Source of the DNA: an uncultured Paracraurococcus sp.
GTDB lineage: Bacteria; Pseudomonadota; Alphaproteobacteria; Acetobacterales; Acetobacteraceae
NCBI GenBank assembly: GCA_903896535.1
Contig: CAITYE010000164.1
Span: 1-32,331 of the forward strand
DNA: 32,331 nucleotides
Direction of reading: 5' to 3'
The notes below the pieces were generated by a model. The model saw nothing but the letters and a program-made list of their open reading frames with translations, made no database searches and was not told where the DNA came from. This document shows, in pieces, positions 16,412 to 23,794 of the stretch; position 1 is the stretch's first letter; each line of letters opens with the position of its first letter. The position numbers and the translations under genes are program-made.

Positions 16412-17368
16412 TCATTCCTTCTCCCGCCAGGGACGTTCCTGCCAGACCCGCCCGTACTGGGCCCGTTGGGCGGCGATCTCGGCCGCGAAGCGGGCGCTGT
16501 CCCAGAAGGCCAGCGGCATCGCCTGTTGCTTGGCCAAAGCCTGGAAGGCTGGATCAGCCGCCGCCTCCCCGATCAGCGCCGAGAGCCGTGCCACGATCGC
16601 GGGCGGGATGCCGACCGGCGCGGCGAACCCGCGCAGGGAACTCAGCACGACATCGAAGCCCTGCTCGCGCAACGTCGGCACATCGGGGGTGCCGGACCAG
16701 CGCGCCGCCGCCATCTGGCCCAGCGCCCGCACCTGCCCCTGCGCCATTTCCTGCGCCGCATCGGTCATCGAGACGCCAGCGACCTGCAACTCCCCCTGCA
16801 GCAACGCCAGGCGCATGGCCGCGGTGCCGCCATAGGCAACGGGGGTGAGGGAAATCCCCGCCTGACGCTCCAGCGCCAACATGCCGAAATGCGCATAGGT
16901 GCCGATGCCCGTGGTGCCGAAGCTGATCGCCCCCGGCGCGGCCTTCGCCGCCGCGACCAGATCGGCCAGGCTGCGGAAGCGGCTATCGGCGCGGACGAAG
17001 ACACCGCCCACGTCATCGACCAGATTGGCGATCGGCGCGATCTGCTCCACCGCATAGGAGGCCCGCCGCTCTAGCGGGATGGTGACCAGGTTCGGCAGGG
17101 TGACGACGCCGATCGTGTAGCCATCCGGGATGGCACGGGCGATGGCGGCAAAGCCGATCTCGCCGCCGGCGCCGGGGCGGTTGACGATCACGAAGGGCTG
17201 CCCGAGCCGGGATTCGATCCAGCGCCCAAGGGTGCGGGCGGCGATATCGGCGCCACCGCCCGGGCCGAATGGCACCAGCACGGTGATCGGCTTTTCCGGC
17301 CAGGCAGCGGCGGCCGGGCCGGCCACGGCGATGAATACCGACAGAACCAGCGCCAGCAGCCCGCGCAT
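16412..17368 (-). CDS. Bug-family (TctC-like) periplasmic substrate-binding protein 1
   Basis: The 318-residue protein has a signal peptide (MRGLLALVLSVFIAVAGPAAAA) and the Bug/TctC fold: WPEKPITVLVPFGPGGGADIAARTLG, the NRPGAGGEIG segment, IPDGYTIG, FGTTGIGTYAHFGM and a YGGTAAMRLALLQGELQ stretch. Bug proteins bind carboxylates or other small organic acids in the periplasm, sometimes for TctAB transporters, but many are orphans as here. An excellent AGGGAGGGGC ribosome site (17371-17380) fixes the start and rejects an arginine-rich upstream extension that would run into a repeat. It is the first gene of the three binding-protein genes. Repeat family 1 copy a begins one base beyond its Shine-Dalgarno site, so the leader RNA would include the repeat if the promoter lies above it. 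Confidence 0.92.
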   Translation of the reverse strand: MRGLLALVLSVFIAVAGPAAAAWPEKPITVLVPFGPGGGADIAARTLGRWIESRLGQPFVIVNRPGAGGEIGFAAIARAIPDGYTIGVVTLPNLVTIPLERRASYAVEQIAPIANLVDDVGGVFVRADSRFRSLADLVAAAKAAPGAISFGTTGIGTYAHFGMLALERQAGISLTPVAYGGTAAMRLALLQGELQVAGVSMTDAAQEMAQGQVRALGQMAAARWSGTPDVPTLREQGFDVVLSSLRGFAAPVGIPPAIVARLSALIGEAAADPAFQALAKQQAMPLAFWDSARFAAEIAAQRAQYGRVWQERPWREKE

Positions 17369-17381
17369 CCGCCCCTCCCTC

Positions 17382-17472
17382 AAGCGGGATGTGTTGCGGC
17401 GGAATCGCCGAAAACGCCAAATCCCGCGACCAAACAACTGTTAGAGCAGGATGCGTGAGCGAATGCGAACGC
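17382..17472 (+). repeat. Dispersed 92-bp repeat family 1, copy a
   Basis: This copy aligns along its whole length with 25187-25278 and 26311-26402. It carries GCGGGAT (17384-17390) pairing with ATCCCGC (17421-17427), the inner GGCGGAATCGCC, the GACCAAACAA block, and the 3' half ending GCGTGAGCGAATGCGAACGC. The orientation is the same as the other copies. It lies in the leader region of the Bug gene at 16412-17368, immediately beyond that gene's ribosome site. Confidence 0.85.
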
Positions 17473-17536
17473 CTCATGCTTTCGTGTTTGCGGCCGCCAG
17501 GGTAGGCGCGCTTCGGCCCGGCTGGAAACGGTTCTT

Positions 17537-17663
17537 ATATCAGCGGTCAAATCCTTTGACCGCTGATATTGGCTTTTGACGCCCCTCAAGCGCCGGGCGG
17601 AAACCTCCGGTTTCGTGGACTGCGCGGCACTCGGCACGAGCCAAAGCCGCGGGCCGCTGATAT
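17537..17663 (+). repeat. Dispersed repeat family 2, copy B
   Basis: The element opens with a perfect 15-bp hairpin (arms 17537-17551 and 17555-17569, three-base loop TCC). It continues with the blocks shared with copy A and ends with CCGCTGATAT (17654-17663), the reverse complement of its first ten bases ATATCAGCGG (17537-17546). The end lies inside a CTGATATCAG palindrome (17657-17666) that contains the stop codon of the lipoprotein gene. The terminal inverted repeats and lack of coding capacity are like a miniature element, but no target-site duplication was identified. Confidence 0.7.
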
Positions 17664-18199
17664 CAGGCGCCTTCGCGGCTGCTTGGCCCCAGCGCCAGCG
17701 GCAGCGTGCCGCCGCGCGGGCGGCCGCTTGGTGCCAATTCCTGCAGGCATTGCGCTTCGGTGCGTGGCACCGTGCCGCTGGCCCGGGCGGCGGCATGCGT
17801 CACCCGCAGCCCCTCGGCAGATTGATAGAGCACGAGGTCGAGGGCGCAGGCCGTGCCGGCATAAAGCCAGACCTCCGCCCCCCCCTCCGGACGGCGGAGC
17901 GCGGGCTCACCAAGCCAGCGGCGCAGCGCCTCAGGTCCGGCGCCAAGCAGCCCGGTCGCGCCGGCCGGGGCCGGCCCGGTCGCGGCCACCACGCGCTGAA
18001 GCGCCGACGCGGGCCCGGCAGCGGCGGGCCGAGGTGGGATGGGTGCGGCCGCGGGCAGCGAGGCGCCGCGCGGCGCCGTCGCGGTGCCGAGGCTGGCCAG
18101 GCCATTGTCGAAGGCGGCGACGAGTTCTGCGCCACGCTCCTCCCGCCCGGCGCAGCCGAGCAGCAGAAGGAAACCAAACATCCAAACCCAGCGCGGCAT
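17663..18199 (-). CDS. Predicted small lipoprotein, function unknown
   Basis: The 178-residue product starts with a lipoprotein signal peptide (MPRWVWMFGFLLLLGC, lipobox ending at Cys16). A low-complexity Ala/Pro linker follows (about 40-65). Next is a short conserved-looking segment, LLGAGPEALRRWLGEPALRRPEGGAEVWLYAGTAC, then ALDLVLYQSAEGLRV. The GEPALRRPEGGAEVWLYAG phrase (small domain with a Trp-x-Tyr strand) resembles outer-membrane lipoproteins of the SmpA/BamE-like or COG3810-like shape, but I cannot assign a function. It is 85 bp downstream of the bactofilin gene on the same strand. The TGA stop lies inside the terminal palindrome of repeat copy B, so its C-terminus (PSSREGA) may have been set by the repeat. 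Confidence 0.7.
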   Translation of the reverse strand: MPRWVWMFGFLLLLGCAGREERGAELVAAFDNGLASLGTATAPRGASLPAAAPIPPRPAAAGPASALQRVVAATGPAPAGATGLLGAGPEALRRWLGEPALRRPEGGAEVWLYAGTACALDLVLYQSAEGLRVTHAAARASGTVPRTEAQCLQELAPSGRPRGGTLPLALGPSSREGA

Positions 18200-18254
18200 C
18201 GCGGGCGCGTCTCCGGGCCGGGAGGCGCGGCCCGCACGGCGCCTTGGCAGGGAC

Positions 18255-18279
18255 CCGGCCGCGCGTCAGGCGCGGCCGG
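18255..18279 (-). terminator. GC hairpin after the bactofilin gene
   Basis: CCGGCCGCGC (18255-18264) and GCGCGGCCGG (18270-18279) form a perfect 10-bp stem with a five-base loop, six bases past the bactofilin stop. No T-run follows on the minus strand, so it may be a weak terminator or a processing/stability hairpin before the lipoprotein gene. Confidence 0.45.
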
Positions 18280-18284
18280 CGGCC

Positions 18285-18905
18285 TCAGACCTCAGCCGAC
18301 GGCATGCTGCGCGGCGGGCTGGACGGGGCGGAAGCCTGCGCCTCAGAGAGCATTTCCATCTTGCCGGAAAGTTGCCCACCTTCCTCGACCGAGAGGCGCC
18401 GGCTGCGCGCCGTACCGCTCACCTTGCCGGTCGTCTTGATGATGAGGCTGTTGCGGGCGGTCAGGGTGCCGTCGAAATGGCCGGCGACCACCGCGTCCTC
18501 GACCTCGACCTCGCCCTTGAAGACGCCGTTCTGCGCGACGAAAAGTTCGCTTGCCTGGATCATGGTCGACTCGACCGTGCCTTCCACCTCCAGCCGCTCC
18601 GCATCCGCCACCGTGCCCTGCAGGCTGATGCCGCGGCCGACCACGAGAGTCCGGCGCTCGATGCCCTCAGCGCGCGCCGGGCGGCCTGGCAGACCCGCGC
18701 CGGTCGGGCGCGGCGGCGCGCCGAGGCCAGAGGCGGCGGGGCTGGGCTTCGGGGGCATGCTCATGCTGGACGCATCCTTGGGAACGGCGGGACGGATGGG
18801 CGGGACGGCGATCTCGGAGTCGCGACCGGGCGCGGCGCCCGGCGTGGCGGCATCGCTGGCAGGGCCGCTCGGCCCATCGTCTTTCTTGCGGCCGAAGATG
18901 GCCAT
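18285..18905 (-). CDS. Bactofilin (polymer-forming cytoskeletal protein)
   Basis: The 206-residue protein has a disordered proline/alanine-rich N-terminus (about 10-80), a bactofilin (DUF583) domain at about 82-185 and a short disordered tail. The domain shows the right-handed beta-helix repeat pattern: LVVGRGISLQGTVADAERLEVEGTVES, then LFVAQNGVFKGEVEVEDAVVAGHFDGTLTARNSLIIKTTGKVSG. Bactofilins assemble into nucleotide-independent filaments that organise cell-wall enzymes and envelope structures; this one could recruit membrane partners through its tails. The start is backed by an AAAGGGAA ribosome site. A lipoprotein gene of unknown function follows on the same strand and an EI24-type membrane protein gene lies upstream (136 bp). 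No dedicated peptidase (LmdC-type) gene is adjacent. Confidence 0.92.
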   Translation of the reverse strand: MAIFGRKKDDGPSGPASDAATPGAAPGRDSEIAVPPIRPAVPKDASSMSMPPKPSPAASGLGAPPRPTGAGLPGRPARAEGIERRTLVVGRGISLQGTVADAERLEVEGTVESTMIQASELFVAQNGVFKGEVEVEDAVVAGHFDGTLTARNSLIIKTTGKVSGTARSRRLSVEEGGQLSGKMEMLSEAQASAPSSPPRSMPSAEV

Positions 18906-19041
18906 GATGTTCCCTTTCCTGCGGCGGCGAGGCCGGTCTTCGCACCCGGGCGGCCGGCGCGATCCGGAGCCTTCGGGGCTAGCACGCGACCTGCCGCGGG
19001 TACAGCGGCGGGTCTGGTAAATCGCGCCTCTGCCAGAATCG

Positions 19042-19695
19042 TTAACCGGCGCGGTGCAGCAGATGCGTCATCGCCGCGGTGCCCAGCACCGGCACCAGCA
19101 GGTTCAGCCCCGGCACCAACGACAGCAGAGCGAGCAAGCCGCCGAGCCCGAGCACCGCCCCTTCCTGCTGGCGCCGCGCGGCGCGCGCCGCGGCAAGCCC
19201 CATGCGCCGCTGCGCGACCCCTTCGAACAACCCATGGCCCAGCCCGACGGCGCCGATCACCAGGAAGGCCACCGCGCCCAGCGGCGGGAACAGCAGCGCC
19301 AGCGGTAGGGCGAGCAGCGAGGCCAGGCCCGCCTTCAGGCCGAGCCAGAGATTGAAGCCGCCTTGGGCCAGCAGCCCGGCCCCCGCGGCCGGCGGCAGCC
19401 CGGGATAAAAGCGCCGCTCCACCGCCGCCGCCACGACATCGACGAAAAGCCCGGAGATCGCCAGCATCACCGGCACGAACAACCAGATCGCCAGGCCGAG
19501 CGTCAAAACCCCGCCGGCCGTCGCCACCAGCCCGGCCAGCCAGCCGGTGCCACCCGCCAGCGCGCCAAGCCCCCAGGCCGCCAGCCCGGCTAGCCCGCAA
19601 AAGACCGCGAGCGCGCCAAGCAGGCCGCCCAGCAGCGGCCAGAGAAAGGCCCGATCGCCAAGTTGGCGGAAGGTCAGGGTGATGGCGTCGAGCAT
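19042..19695 (-). CDS. EI24/CysZ-like integral membrane protein
   Basis: The 217-residue protein has several long hydrophobic stretches (about 18-45, 55-85, 118-150 and 180-205). The segments RQLGDRAFLWPLL, LFVDVVAAAVERRFYPGLPP and LLSLVPGLNLLVPVLGTAAMTHL match the EI24 domain family, which includes the sulfate permease CysZ. In alphaproteobacteria such proteins are usually annotated only by domain and a sulfate role is unproven; no cys genes are nearby here. The start at 19695 gives the family-like N-terminus MLDAITLTFRQLGD; a longer reading upstream is arginine/proline-rich and would cross the start region of the divergent adenosine kinase. The 86-bp divergent gap to 19782 should hold both promoters. 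Confidence 0.8.
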   Translation of the reverse strand: MLDAITLTFRQLGDRAFLWPLLGGLLGALAVFCGLAGLAAWGLGALAGGTGWLAGLVATAGGVLTLGLAIWLFVPVMLAISGLFVDVVAAAVERRFYPGLPPAAGAGLLAQGGFNLWLGLKAGLASLLALPLALLFPPLGAVAFLVIGAVGLGHGLFEGVAQRRMGLAAARAARRQQEGAVLGLGGLLALLSLVPGLNLLVPVLGTAAMTHLLHRAG

Positions 19696-19781
19696 GGCGC
19701 GAAATCCGCACGGCCGGGCCGGTTGCCGCGGCGCGGCGAGAGGGCTATCCCGGCGCGCCGCCGCAAACAAGGGACCCCGCC

Positions 19782-20765
19782 ATGCACGAGCCAAGCCTCG
19801 ATATCCTCGGCATCGGCAATGCCATCGTCGATGTGCTCGCCCGCGCCGAGGACAACTTCCTGGACGCCCGCGGTCTCGACAAGGGCGGCATGCGGCTGGT
19901 CGGGCCCGAGGAGGCGGAGAGCCTCTATGCCGCCATGGGCCCGGGCATCGAAAGCTCCGGTGGTTCGGCCGGCAATACCTGCGCCGTCGCCGCCGCACTC
20001 GGCGCAAGGGTCGGCTTCCTCGGCAAGGTCGCCGACGATGTGCTGGGCCAGGTCTTCGCGCATGACATCCGCGCCGCCGGCGTGCATTTCCCGACCGCCC
20101 CGCTGCGTGGCCGCGCCCCCACGGCGCGTTGCCTGATCCTGGTAACGCCGGATGCCCAGCGCACAATGAACACTTTCCTTGGCGCCTGCGTGGAATTCTC
20201 GGCCGCCGATGTGGCGGAAACCGAGGTGGCCCGTGCCAAGGTGGTGTATTTGGAAGGCTATCTGTTCGACCCGCCGGCCGCACAGGCGGCGTTTTATGAA
20301 GCAGCGCGGCTGGCGCATGTGCATGGCCGGCAGGTCGCGCTGAGCCTGTCGGACGCCTTCTGCGTCGACCGCCACCGCCATGCCTTCCGCAAATTCGTGC
20401 GCGAGGAGACCGACATCCTGTTTGCCAACGAGACCGAGCTGCTGTCGCTGTATGAGACCGACGACTACGCGGCGGCGGTCGAGCTGGTGCGCGGCGATGT
20501 CGCCTTCGCCGCGCTGACCCGCAGCGAGCAGGGCAGCGTGATCGTGGCCGGGGATACCACGCTGACGGTCGATGCGGTGCCGACCAAGGTGGTGGATACG
20601 ACCGGGGCGGGCGATGCCTATGCGGCGGGCTTCCTGGCCGCCTTCACCCGGGGCCTGGATCTGGCCGCCTGCGGGCGCTGGGGCGCAATCGCCGCGGCCG
20701 AGGTGATCTCCCATGTCGGCGCCCGGCCGCAGGCGGATTTGAAGGCGCTGATCGGCGGCCGCTGA
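19782..20765 (+). CDS. PfkB-family carbohydrate/nucleoside kinase, probable adenosine kinase
   Basis: The 327-residue protein is a ribokinase-fold (PfkB) kinase. It has the N-terminal ILGIGNAIVDVLA, the GGSAGNTCAVAAALGARVGFLGKVADD region (60-86, sugar binding) and the PfkB signature VVDTTGAGDAYAAGFLAAF (270-288) with the catalytic base Asp278 and anion hole before it. Alphaproteobacterial orthologues with this N-terminus and length are generally adenosine kinases, which salvage adenosine to AMP; sugar kinases of the family cannot be excluded on sequence alone. AAGGGA lies 8-13 bases before the ATG. It is divergent from the EI24 gene and 151 bp upstream of typA. Confidence 0.85.
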   Translation: MHEPSLDILGIGNAIVDVLARAEDNFLDARGLDKGGMRLVGPEEAESLYAAMGPGIESSGGSAGNTCAVAAALGARVGFLGKVADDVLGQVFAHDIRAAGVHFPTAPLRGRAPTARCLILVTPDAQRTMNTFLGACVEFSAADVAETEVARAKVVYLEGYLFDPPAAQAAFYEAARLAHVHGRQVALSLSDAFCVDRHRHAFRKFVREETDILFANETELLSLYETDDYAAAVELVRGDVAFAALTRSEQGSVIVAGDTTLTVDAVPTKVVDTTGAGDAYAAGFLAAFTRGLDLAACGRWGAIAAAEVISHVGARPQADLKALIGGR

Positions 20766-20779
20766 GGCAAACCGGGCGG

Positions 20780-20803
20780 GCGGAAAAGGCTCGCTTTTCC
20801 CGC
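20780..20803 (+). terminator. Hairpin after the adenosine kinase gene
   Basis: GCGGAAAAG (20780-20788) pairs with CTTTTCCCGC (20794-20803) with one bulged base and a five-base loop, 15 bp after the stop. The A/T tract is within the stem rather than after it, so it is an imperfect terminator candidate. Confidence 0.45.
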
Positions 20804-20852
20804 GCGAACCTTATAAGGGTGCGCCGCAACATGTCGCCTGCCGAAGTCCCCC

Positions 20853-20888
20853 CACCGATGGCCTTAGCCATCGGTGAGCGGCGCTTTT
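20853..20888 (+). terminator. Strong hairpin with T-run in the typA leader
   Basis: CACCGATGGC (20853-20862) and GCCATCGGTG (20867-20876) are a perfect 10-bp stem with loop CTTA. Eight bases later there is a run of four T (20885-20888). It lies 29 bp before the typA start. It may be the final terminator for the kinase transcript or, if the typA promoter is upstream (TTATAA at 20812-20817), an attenuator-like hairpin in the typA leader. Confidence 0.5.
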
Positions 20889-20916
20889 GCGTTGCGGCCA
20901 GCAGGAACGAGCCCGC

Positions 20917-22746
20917 ATGGAACTCCGCAACGTCGCGATCATCGCGCATGTCGACCACGGCAAGACCACGCTGGTCGACAACCTGCTGAAGCAGGCCGGC
21001 GCCTTCCGCGCCAACCAGCATGTCGCCGAACGCGCGATGGACCGGAACGATCTGGAGCGCGAGCGCGGCATCACCATTCTCGCCAAATCCACCGCGGTTG
21101 AGTGGAAGGGCGTCAAGATCAACATCGTCGACACCCCCGGCCACGCCGATTTCGGCGGCGAGGTGGAGCGCATCCTCTCCATGGTCGATGGTGCGATCGT
21201 GCTCTGCGACGCCGCCGAGGGGCCGCTGCCGCAGACCAAGTTCGTGCTGACCAAGGCCCTGGCCCGCGGCCTGCGCCCGATCGTTGTGATCAACAAGGTG
21301 GACCGCCAGGACGCCCGCCCGGACGAGGTGCATAACGAGGTTTTCGACCTGTTCGCCGCGCTGGGCGCGACCGATGAACAGCTCGATTTCCCGACGCTCT
21401 TTGCCTCCGGCCGGCAGGGCTGGGCGGATCTCGAACTGGAAGGCGCGCGCAAGGATCTGGCGCCGATGTTCGACCTGATCCTCAGCCATGTGCCGGCGCC
21501 GACGGTCGATCTCGACAAGCCCTTCGCGATGAACGCCTCGATCCTGGAGGCCGATAATTTCCTCGGCCGCATCCTGACCGGGCGGATCGAACAGGGCACG
21601 GCGCGGATCAACATGCCGGTGCGCGTGCTGCGCCAGGACGGATCAGTGGTGGAAAGCGGCCGGCTGACCAAGCTGATGACCTTCTCCGGCCTCGACCGCG
21701 TGCCGGTTGAGGAAGTCCAGGCCGGCGACATCATCGCCATCGCCGGGCTGTCCGATGCCACCATCCCCGACACCATCGCCGCCCCCGAGGTGACCGAGCC
21801 GCTGCCCGCCATCCCGGTCGATCCGCCGACGCTGGCGATGACGTTCCGCATCAATGACGGCCCGCTTGGCGGCCGCGAGGGCAAGAAGGTCACCTCGCGG
21901 CAAATCCGCGAACGGCTGTTCAAGGAAACCGAGGGCAATGTCGCGATCAAGGTGAAGGTGAGCGAGGAAGTCGATGCCTTCGAGGTCGCCGGCCGCGGCG
22001 AACTTCAGCTTGGCGTGCTGATCGAGCAGATGCGCCGCGAGGGCTTCGAGCTCACCATCGGCCGGCCGCGCGTGCTGACCCGGCTGAACGAGGAAACCGG
22101 GGAGCGCGAGGAGCCCTTCGAGGAAGTCCTTGTCGATGTCGATGATGGCTATTCCGGCGTGGTGGTGGAGAAGCTCTCCATCCGCAAGGGCCAGATGCAG
22201 GACATGCGCCCGTCCGGCGGCGGCAAGACCCGCATCACCTTCGAAATCCCCTCACGCGGGCTGATCGGCTACCATGGGGAGTTCATGACGGACACCCGCG
22301 GCACCGGGCTGATGAACCGCCTGTTCCTGGGCTATCGCCCCTGGGCCGGCGTGGTCCCCGGCCGGCGGAACGGCTCGTTGATCTCCTCCGAGGATGGCGA
22401 GGCGATCCAGTACGCGCTGTTCTACCTGCAGGAGCGCGGCGCGCTCTTCGTCGATCCCGGGGTCAAGGTCTACCAGGGGATGATCCTCGGCGAGCACAGC
22501 CGGGAGAACGACCTTGAGGTCAATCCGATCAAGGAAAAGAAGCTGACCAACATCCGCGCCGCCGGCAAGGACGAGGCGCTGCTCCTCACCCCACCGCGGC
22601 GGATGAGCCTGGAGCAGGCGATCGCCTATGTGGAGGATGACGAGCTGGTCGAAGTGACCCCCTCGGCGATCCGCCTGCGCAAGCGCTTCCTCGACCCACA
22701 TGAGCGCAAGCGCCACGCCAAGCGGGCGGATAGCGAGGCGGCGTAA
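20917..22746 (+). CDS. typA: Ribosome-associated translational GTPase TypA/BipA
   Basis: TypA (BipA) is an EF-G-like GTPase that binds the ribosome and aids 50S assembly and translation under cold or stress. The 609-residue protein has G1 AHVDHGKTT (10-18), switch I ERGITI (49-54), G3 [16 protein letters not shown] (72-87) and G4 NKVD (126-129). EF-G-like domains follow, and the BipA-specific C-terminal domain includes [19 protein letters not shown] and [24 protein letters not shown] precedes the ATG; a start ten codons earlier adds only an unusual leader. Length is standard. It is preceded by a strong hairpin and followed by overlapping hairpins at 22749-22785. Confidence 0.97.
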   Translation: MELRNVAIIAHVDHGKTTLVDNLLKQAGAFRANQHVAERAMDRNDLERERGITILAKSTAVEWKGVKINIVDTPGHADFGGEVERILSMVDGAIVLCDAAEGPLPQTKFVLTKALARGLRPIVVINKVDRQDARPDEVHNEVFDLFAALGATDEQLDFPTLFASGRQGWADLELEGARKDLAPMFDLILSHVPAPTVDLDKPFAMNASILEADNFLGRILTGRIEQGTARINMPVRVLRQDGSVVESGRLTKLMTFSGLDRVPVEEVQAGDIIAIAGLSDATIPDTIAAPEVTEPLPAIPVDPPTLAMTFRINDGPLGGREGKKVTSRQIRERLFKETEGNVAIKVKVSEEVDAFEVAGRGELQLGVLIEQMRREGFELTIGRPRVLTRLNEETGEREEPFEEVLVDVDDGYSGVVVEKLSIRKGQMQDMRPSGGGKTRITFEIPSRGLIGYHGEFMTDTRGTGLMNRLFLGYRPWAGVVPGRRNGSLISSEDGEAIQYALFYLQERGALFVDPGVKVYQGMILGEHSRENDLEVNPIKEKKLTNIRAAGKDEALLLTPPRRMSLEQAIAYVEDDELVEVTPSAIRLRKRFLDPHERKRHAKRADSEAA

Positions 22747-22748
22747 GG

Positions 22749-22785
22749 CCGCCCAACCCTCCGGGCGGTGCAACGCATCGCCCGG
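22749..22785 (+). terminator. Overlapping alternative hairpins after typA
   Basis: CCGCCC (22749-22754) can pair with GGGCGG (22763-22768). The latter also belongs to a longer 11-bp stem (22761-22771 with 22775-22785, loop AAC, one wobble). The two structures exclude each other. No T-run follows, so termination is uncertain. Confidence 0.4.
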
Positions 22786-22837
22786 CAGGACTGAGAGCAG
22801 GCATGACAAGGTCAGCGCGCTGCGCCACCTTGGCTGC

Positions 22838-23794
22838 ATGTTCACCACCCGCGTCACCCACCTGCTCGGCATCCGTCACCCCATCATTCAGGGCGGTCTC
22901 GCCCGCGTCGCCGGGGCGGAGCTGGCCGCCGCCGTCTCGAACGCCGGCGGGCTCGGGCAGATCGCCAGCGCCGGGCTGGCCGATGCCGCCGCGCTGCGGG
23001 CAGAAATCCGCCGCTGCCGGGCGCTGACGGACCACCCCTTCGCGGTGAATTTTCCGATCGGGCGCGGCGACATCTGGCCTGCGCTTGAGGCGGCGCTGGA
23101 GGAAGGCGTCCGCGTCATTGCGCTGACCGCCGGCAATCCCGCGCCCTATATCGCGCGCTGCCAGGCGGTGGGGGCGAAGACCCTGGTGCTGACCGCCGGG
23201 CCGGAGCTGGCGAAAAAAGCCGAGGCCGCCGGCGCCGACATGGTGGCGACCGTCGGCTTCGAAGGCGGCGGCCATATCGGGCGTTCGGATGAGACCACGC
23301 TGGTCATGGTCCCGCGCGTTGTCGCGGCGGTGACGATCCCCGTGCTCGCCTCCGGCGGCATCGCCACCGGGGCGGGGCTGCTCGCCGCCCTGGCCCTGGG
23401 CGCGGAGGGCGTCGAGCTCGGCACCCGCTTCGTTGCGACCACCGAAGCCCGCGCGCATCCCGCCTACAAACAGGCGCTGGTTGCCGCCGCGCCGGCCGAT
23501 ACCATGTTGATCAAGCAAAGCCTTGGTATGCCCGGGCGCGTGCTGCGCAGCCGGCATGCCGAGGCGATCCGCGCCGCCGAGACGGCCGGCGCGCCGCAGG
23601 AGGAGATCGTTGCGATGATCGCCGGCGGCGTGAATGCGCGCGGCACCGATGCCGGGGAGCTCGACACCAGCTATGTCTGGGCCGGGCAATGCGTCGGGCT
23701 GATCGGGCAGGTGGAACCGGCCGGCGCCGTCGTGGCCCGCATGATGGACGAAGCCATGGCCGGCCTCGCCCGGCTTAGGGGGATGACGGCATGA
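22838..23794 (+). CDS. Nitronate monooxygenase-family FMN flavoprotein
   Basis: The 318-residue product is an FMN-binding TIM barrel of the nitronate monooxygenase (2-nitropropane dioxygenase-like) family. It has the N-terminal LLGIRHPIIQGGLARVAGAELAAAVSNAGGLGQIAS, the GFEGGGHIGR region at about 143-152, ASGGIATGAG around 170-179 and the phosphate-binding EGVELGTRF near 190-198. Members oxidise alkyl nitronates or propionate-3-nitronate, while others are FMN oxidoreductases of unknown substrate. No His catalytic base typical of class I enzymes can be assigned with certainty beyond GGGHIG. The ATG at 22838 has only a weak ribosome site; the in-frame upstream extension runs into typA and is not family-like. 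Its stop overlaps the amidase start (ATGA). Confidence 0.88.
   Translation: MFTTRVTHLLGIRHPIIQGGLARVAGAELAAAVSNAGGLGQIASAGLADAAALRAEIRRCRALTDHPFAVNFPIGRGDIWPALEAALEEGVRVIALTAGNPAPYIARCQAVGAKTLVLTAGPELAKKAEAAGADMVATVGFEGGGHIGRSDETTLVMVPRVVAAVTIPVLASGGIATGAGLLAALALGAEGVELGTRFVATTEARAHPAYKQALVAAAPADTMLIKQSLGMPGRVLRSRHAEAIRAAETAGAPQEEIVAMIAGGVNARGTDAGELDTSYVWAGQCVGLIGQVEPAGAVVARMMDEAMAGLARLRGMTA

Noticed and set aside
14777-17074. A 765-codon open frame on the plus strand opposite the binding-protein genes
   Set aside because: It is the mirror of real genes that have signal peptides, ribosome sites and family motifs. Its translation is rich in Arg, Gln, Gly and His with no domain, as expected from antisense of GC-rich codons.
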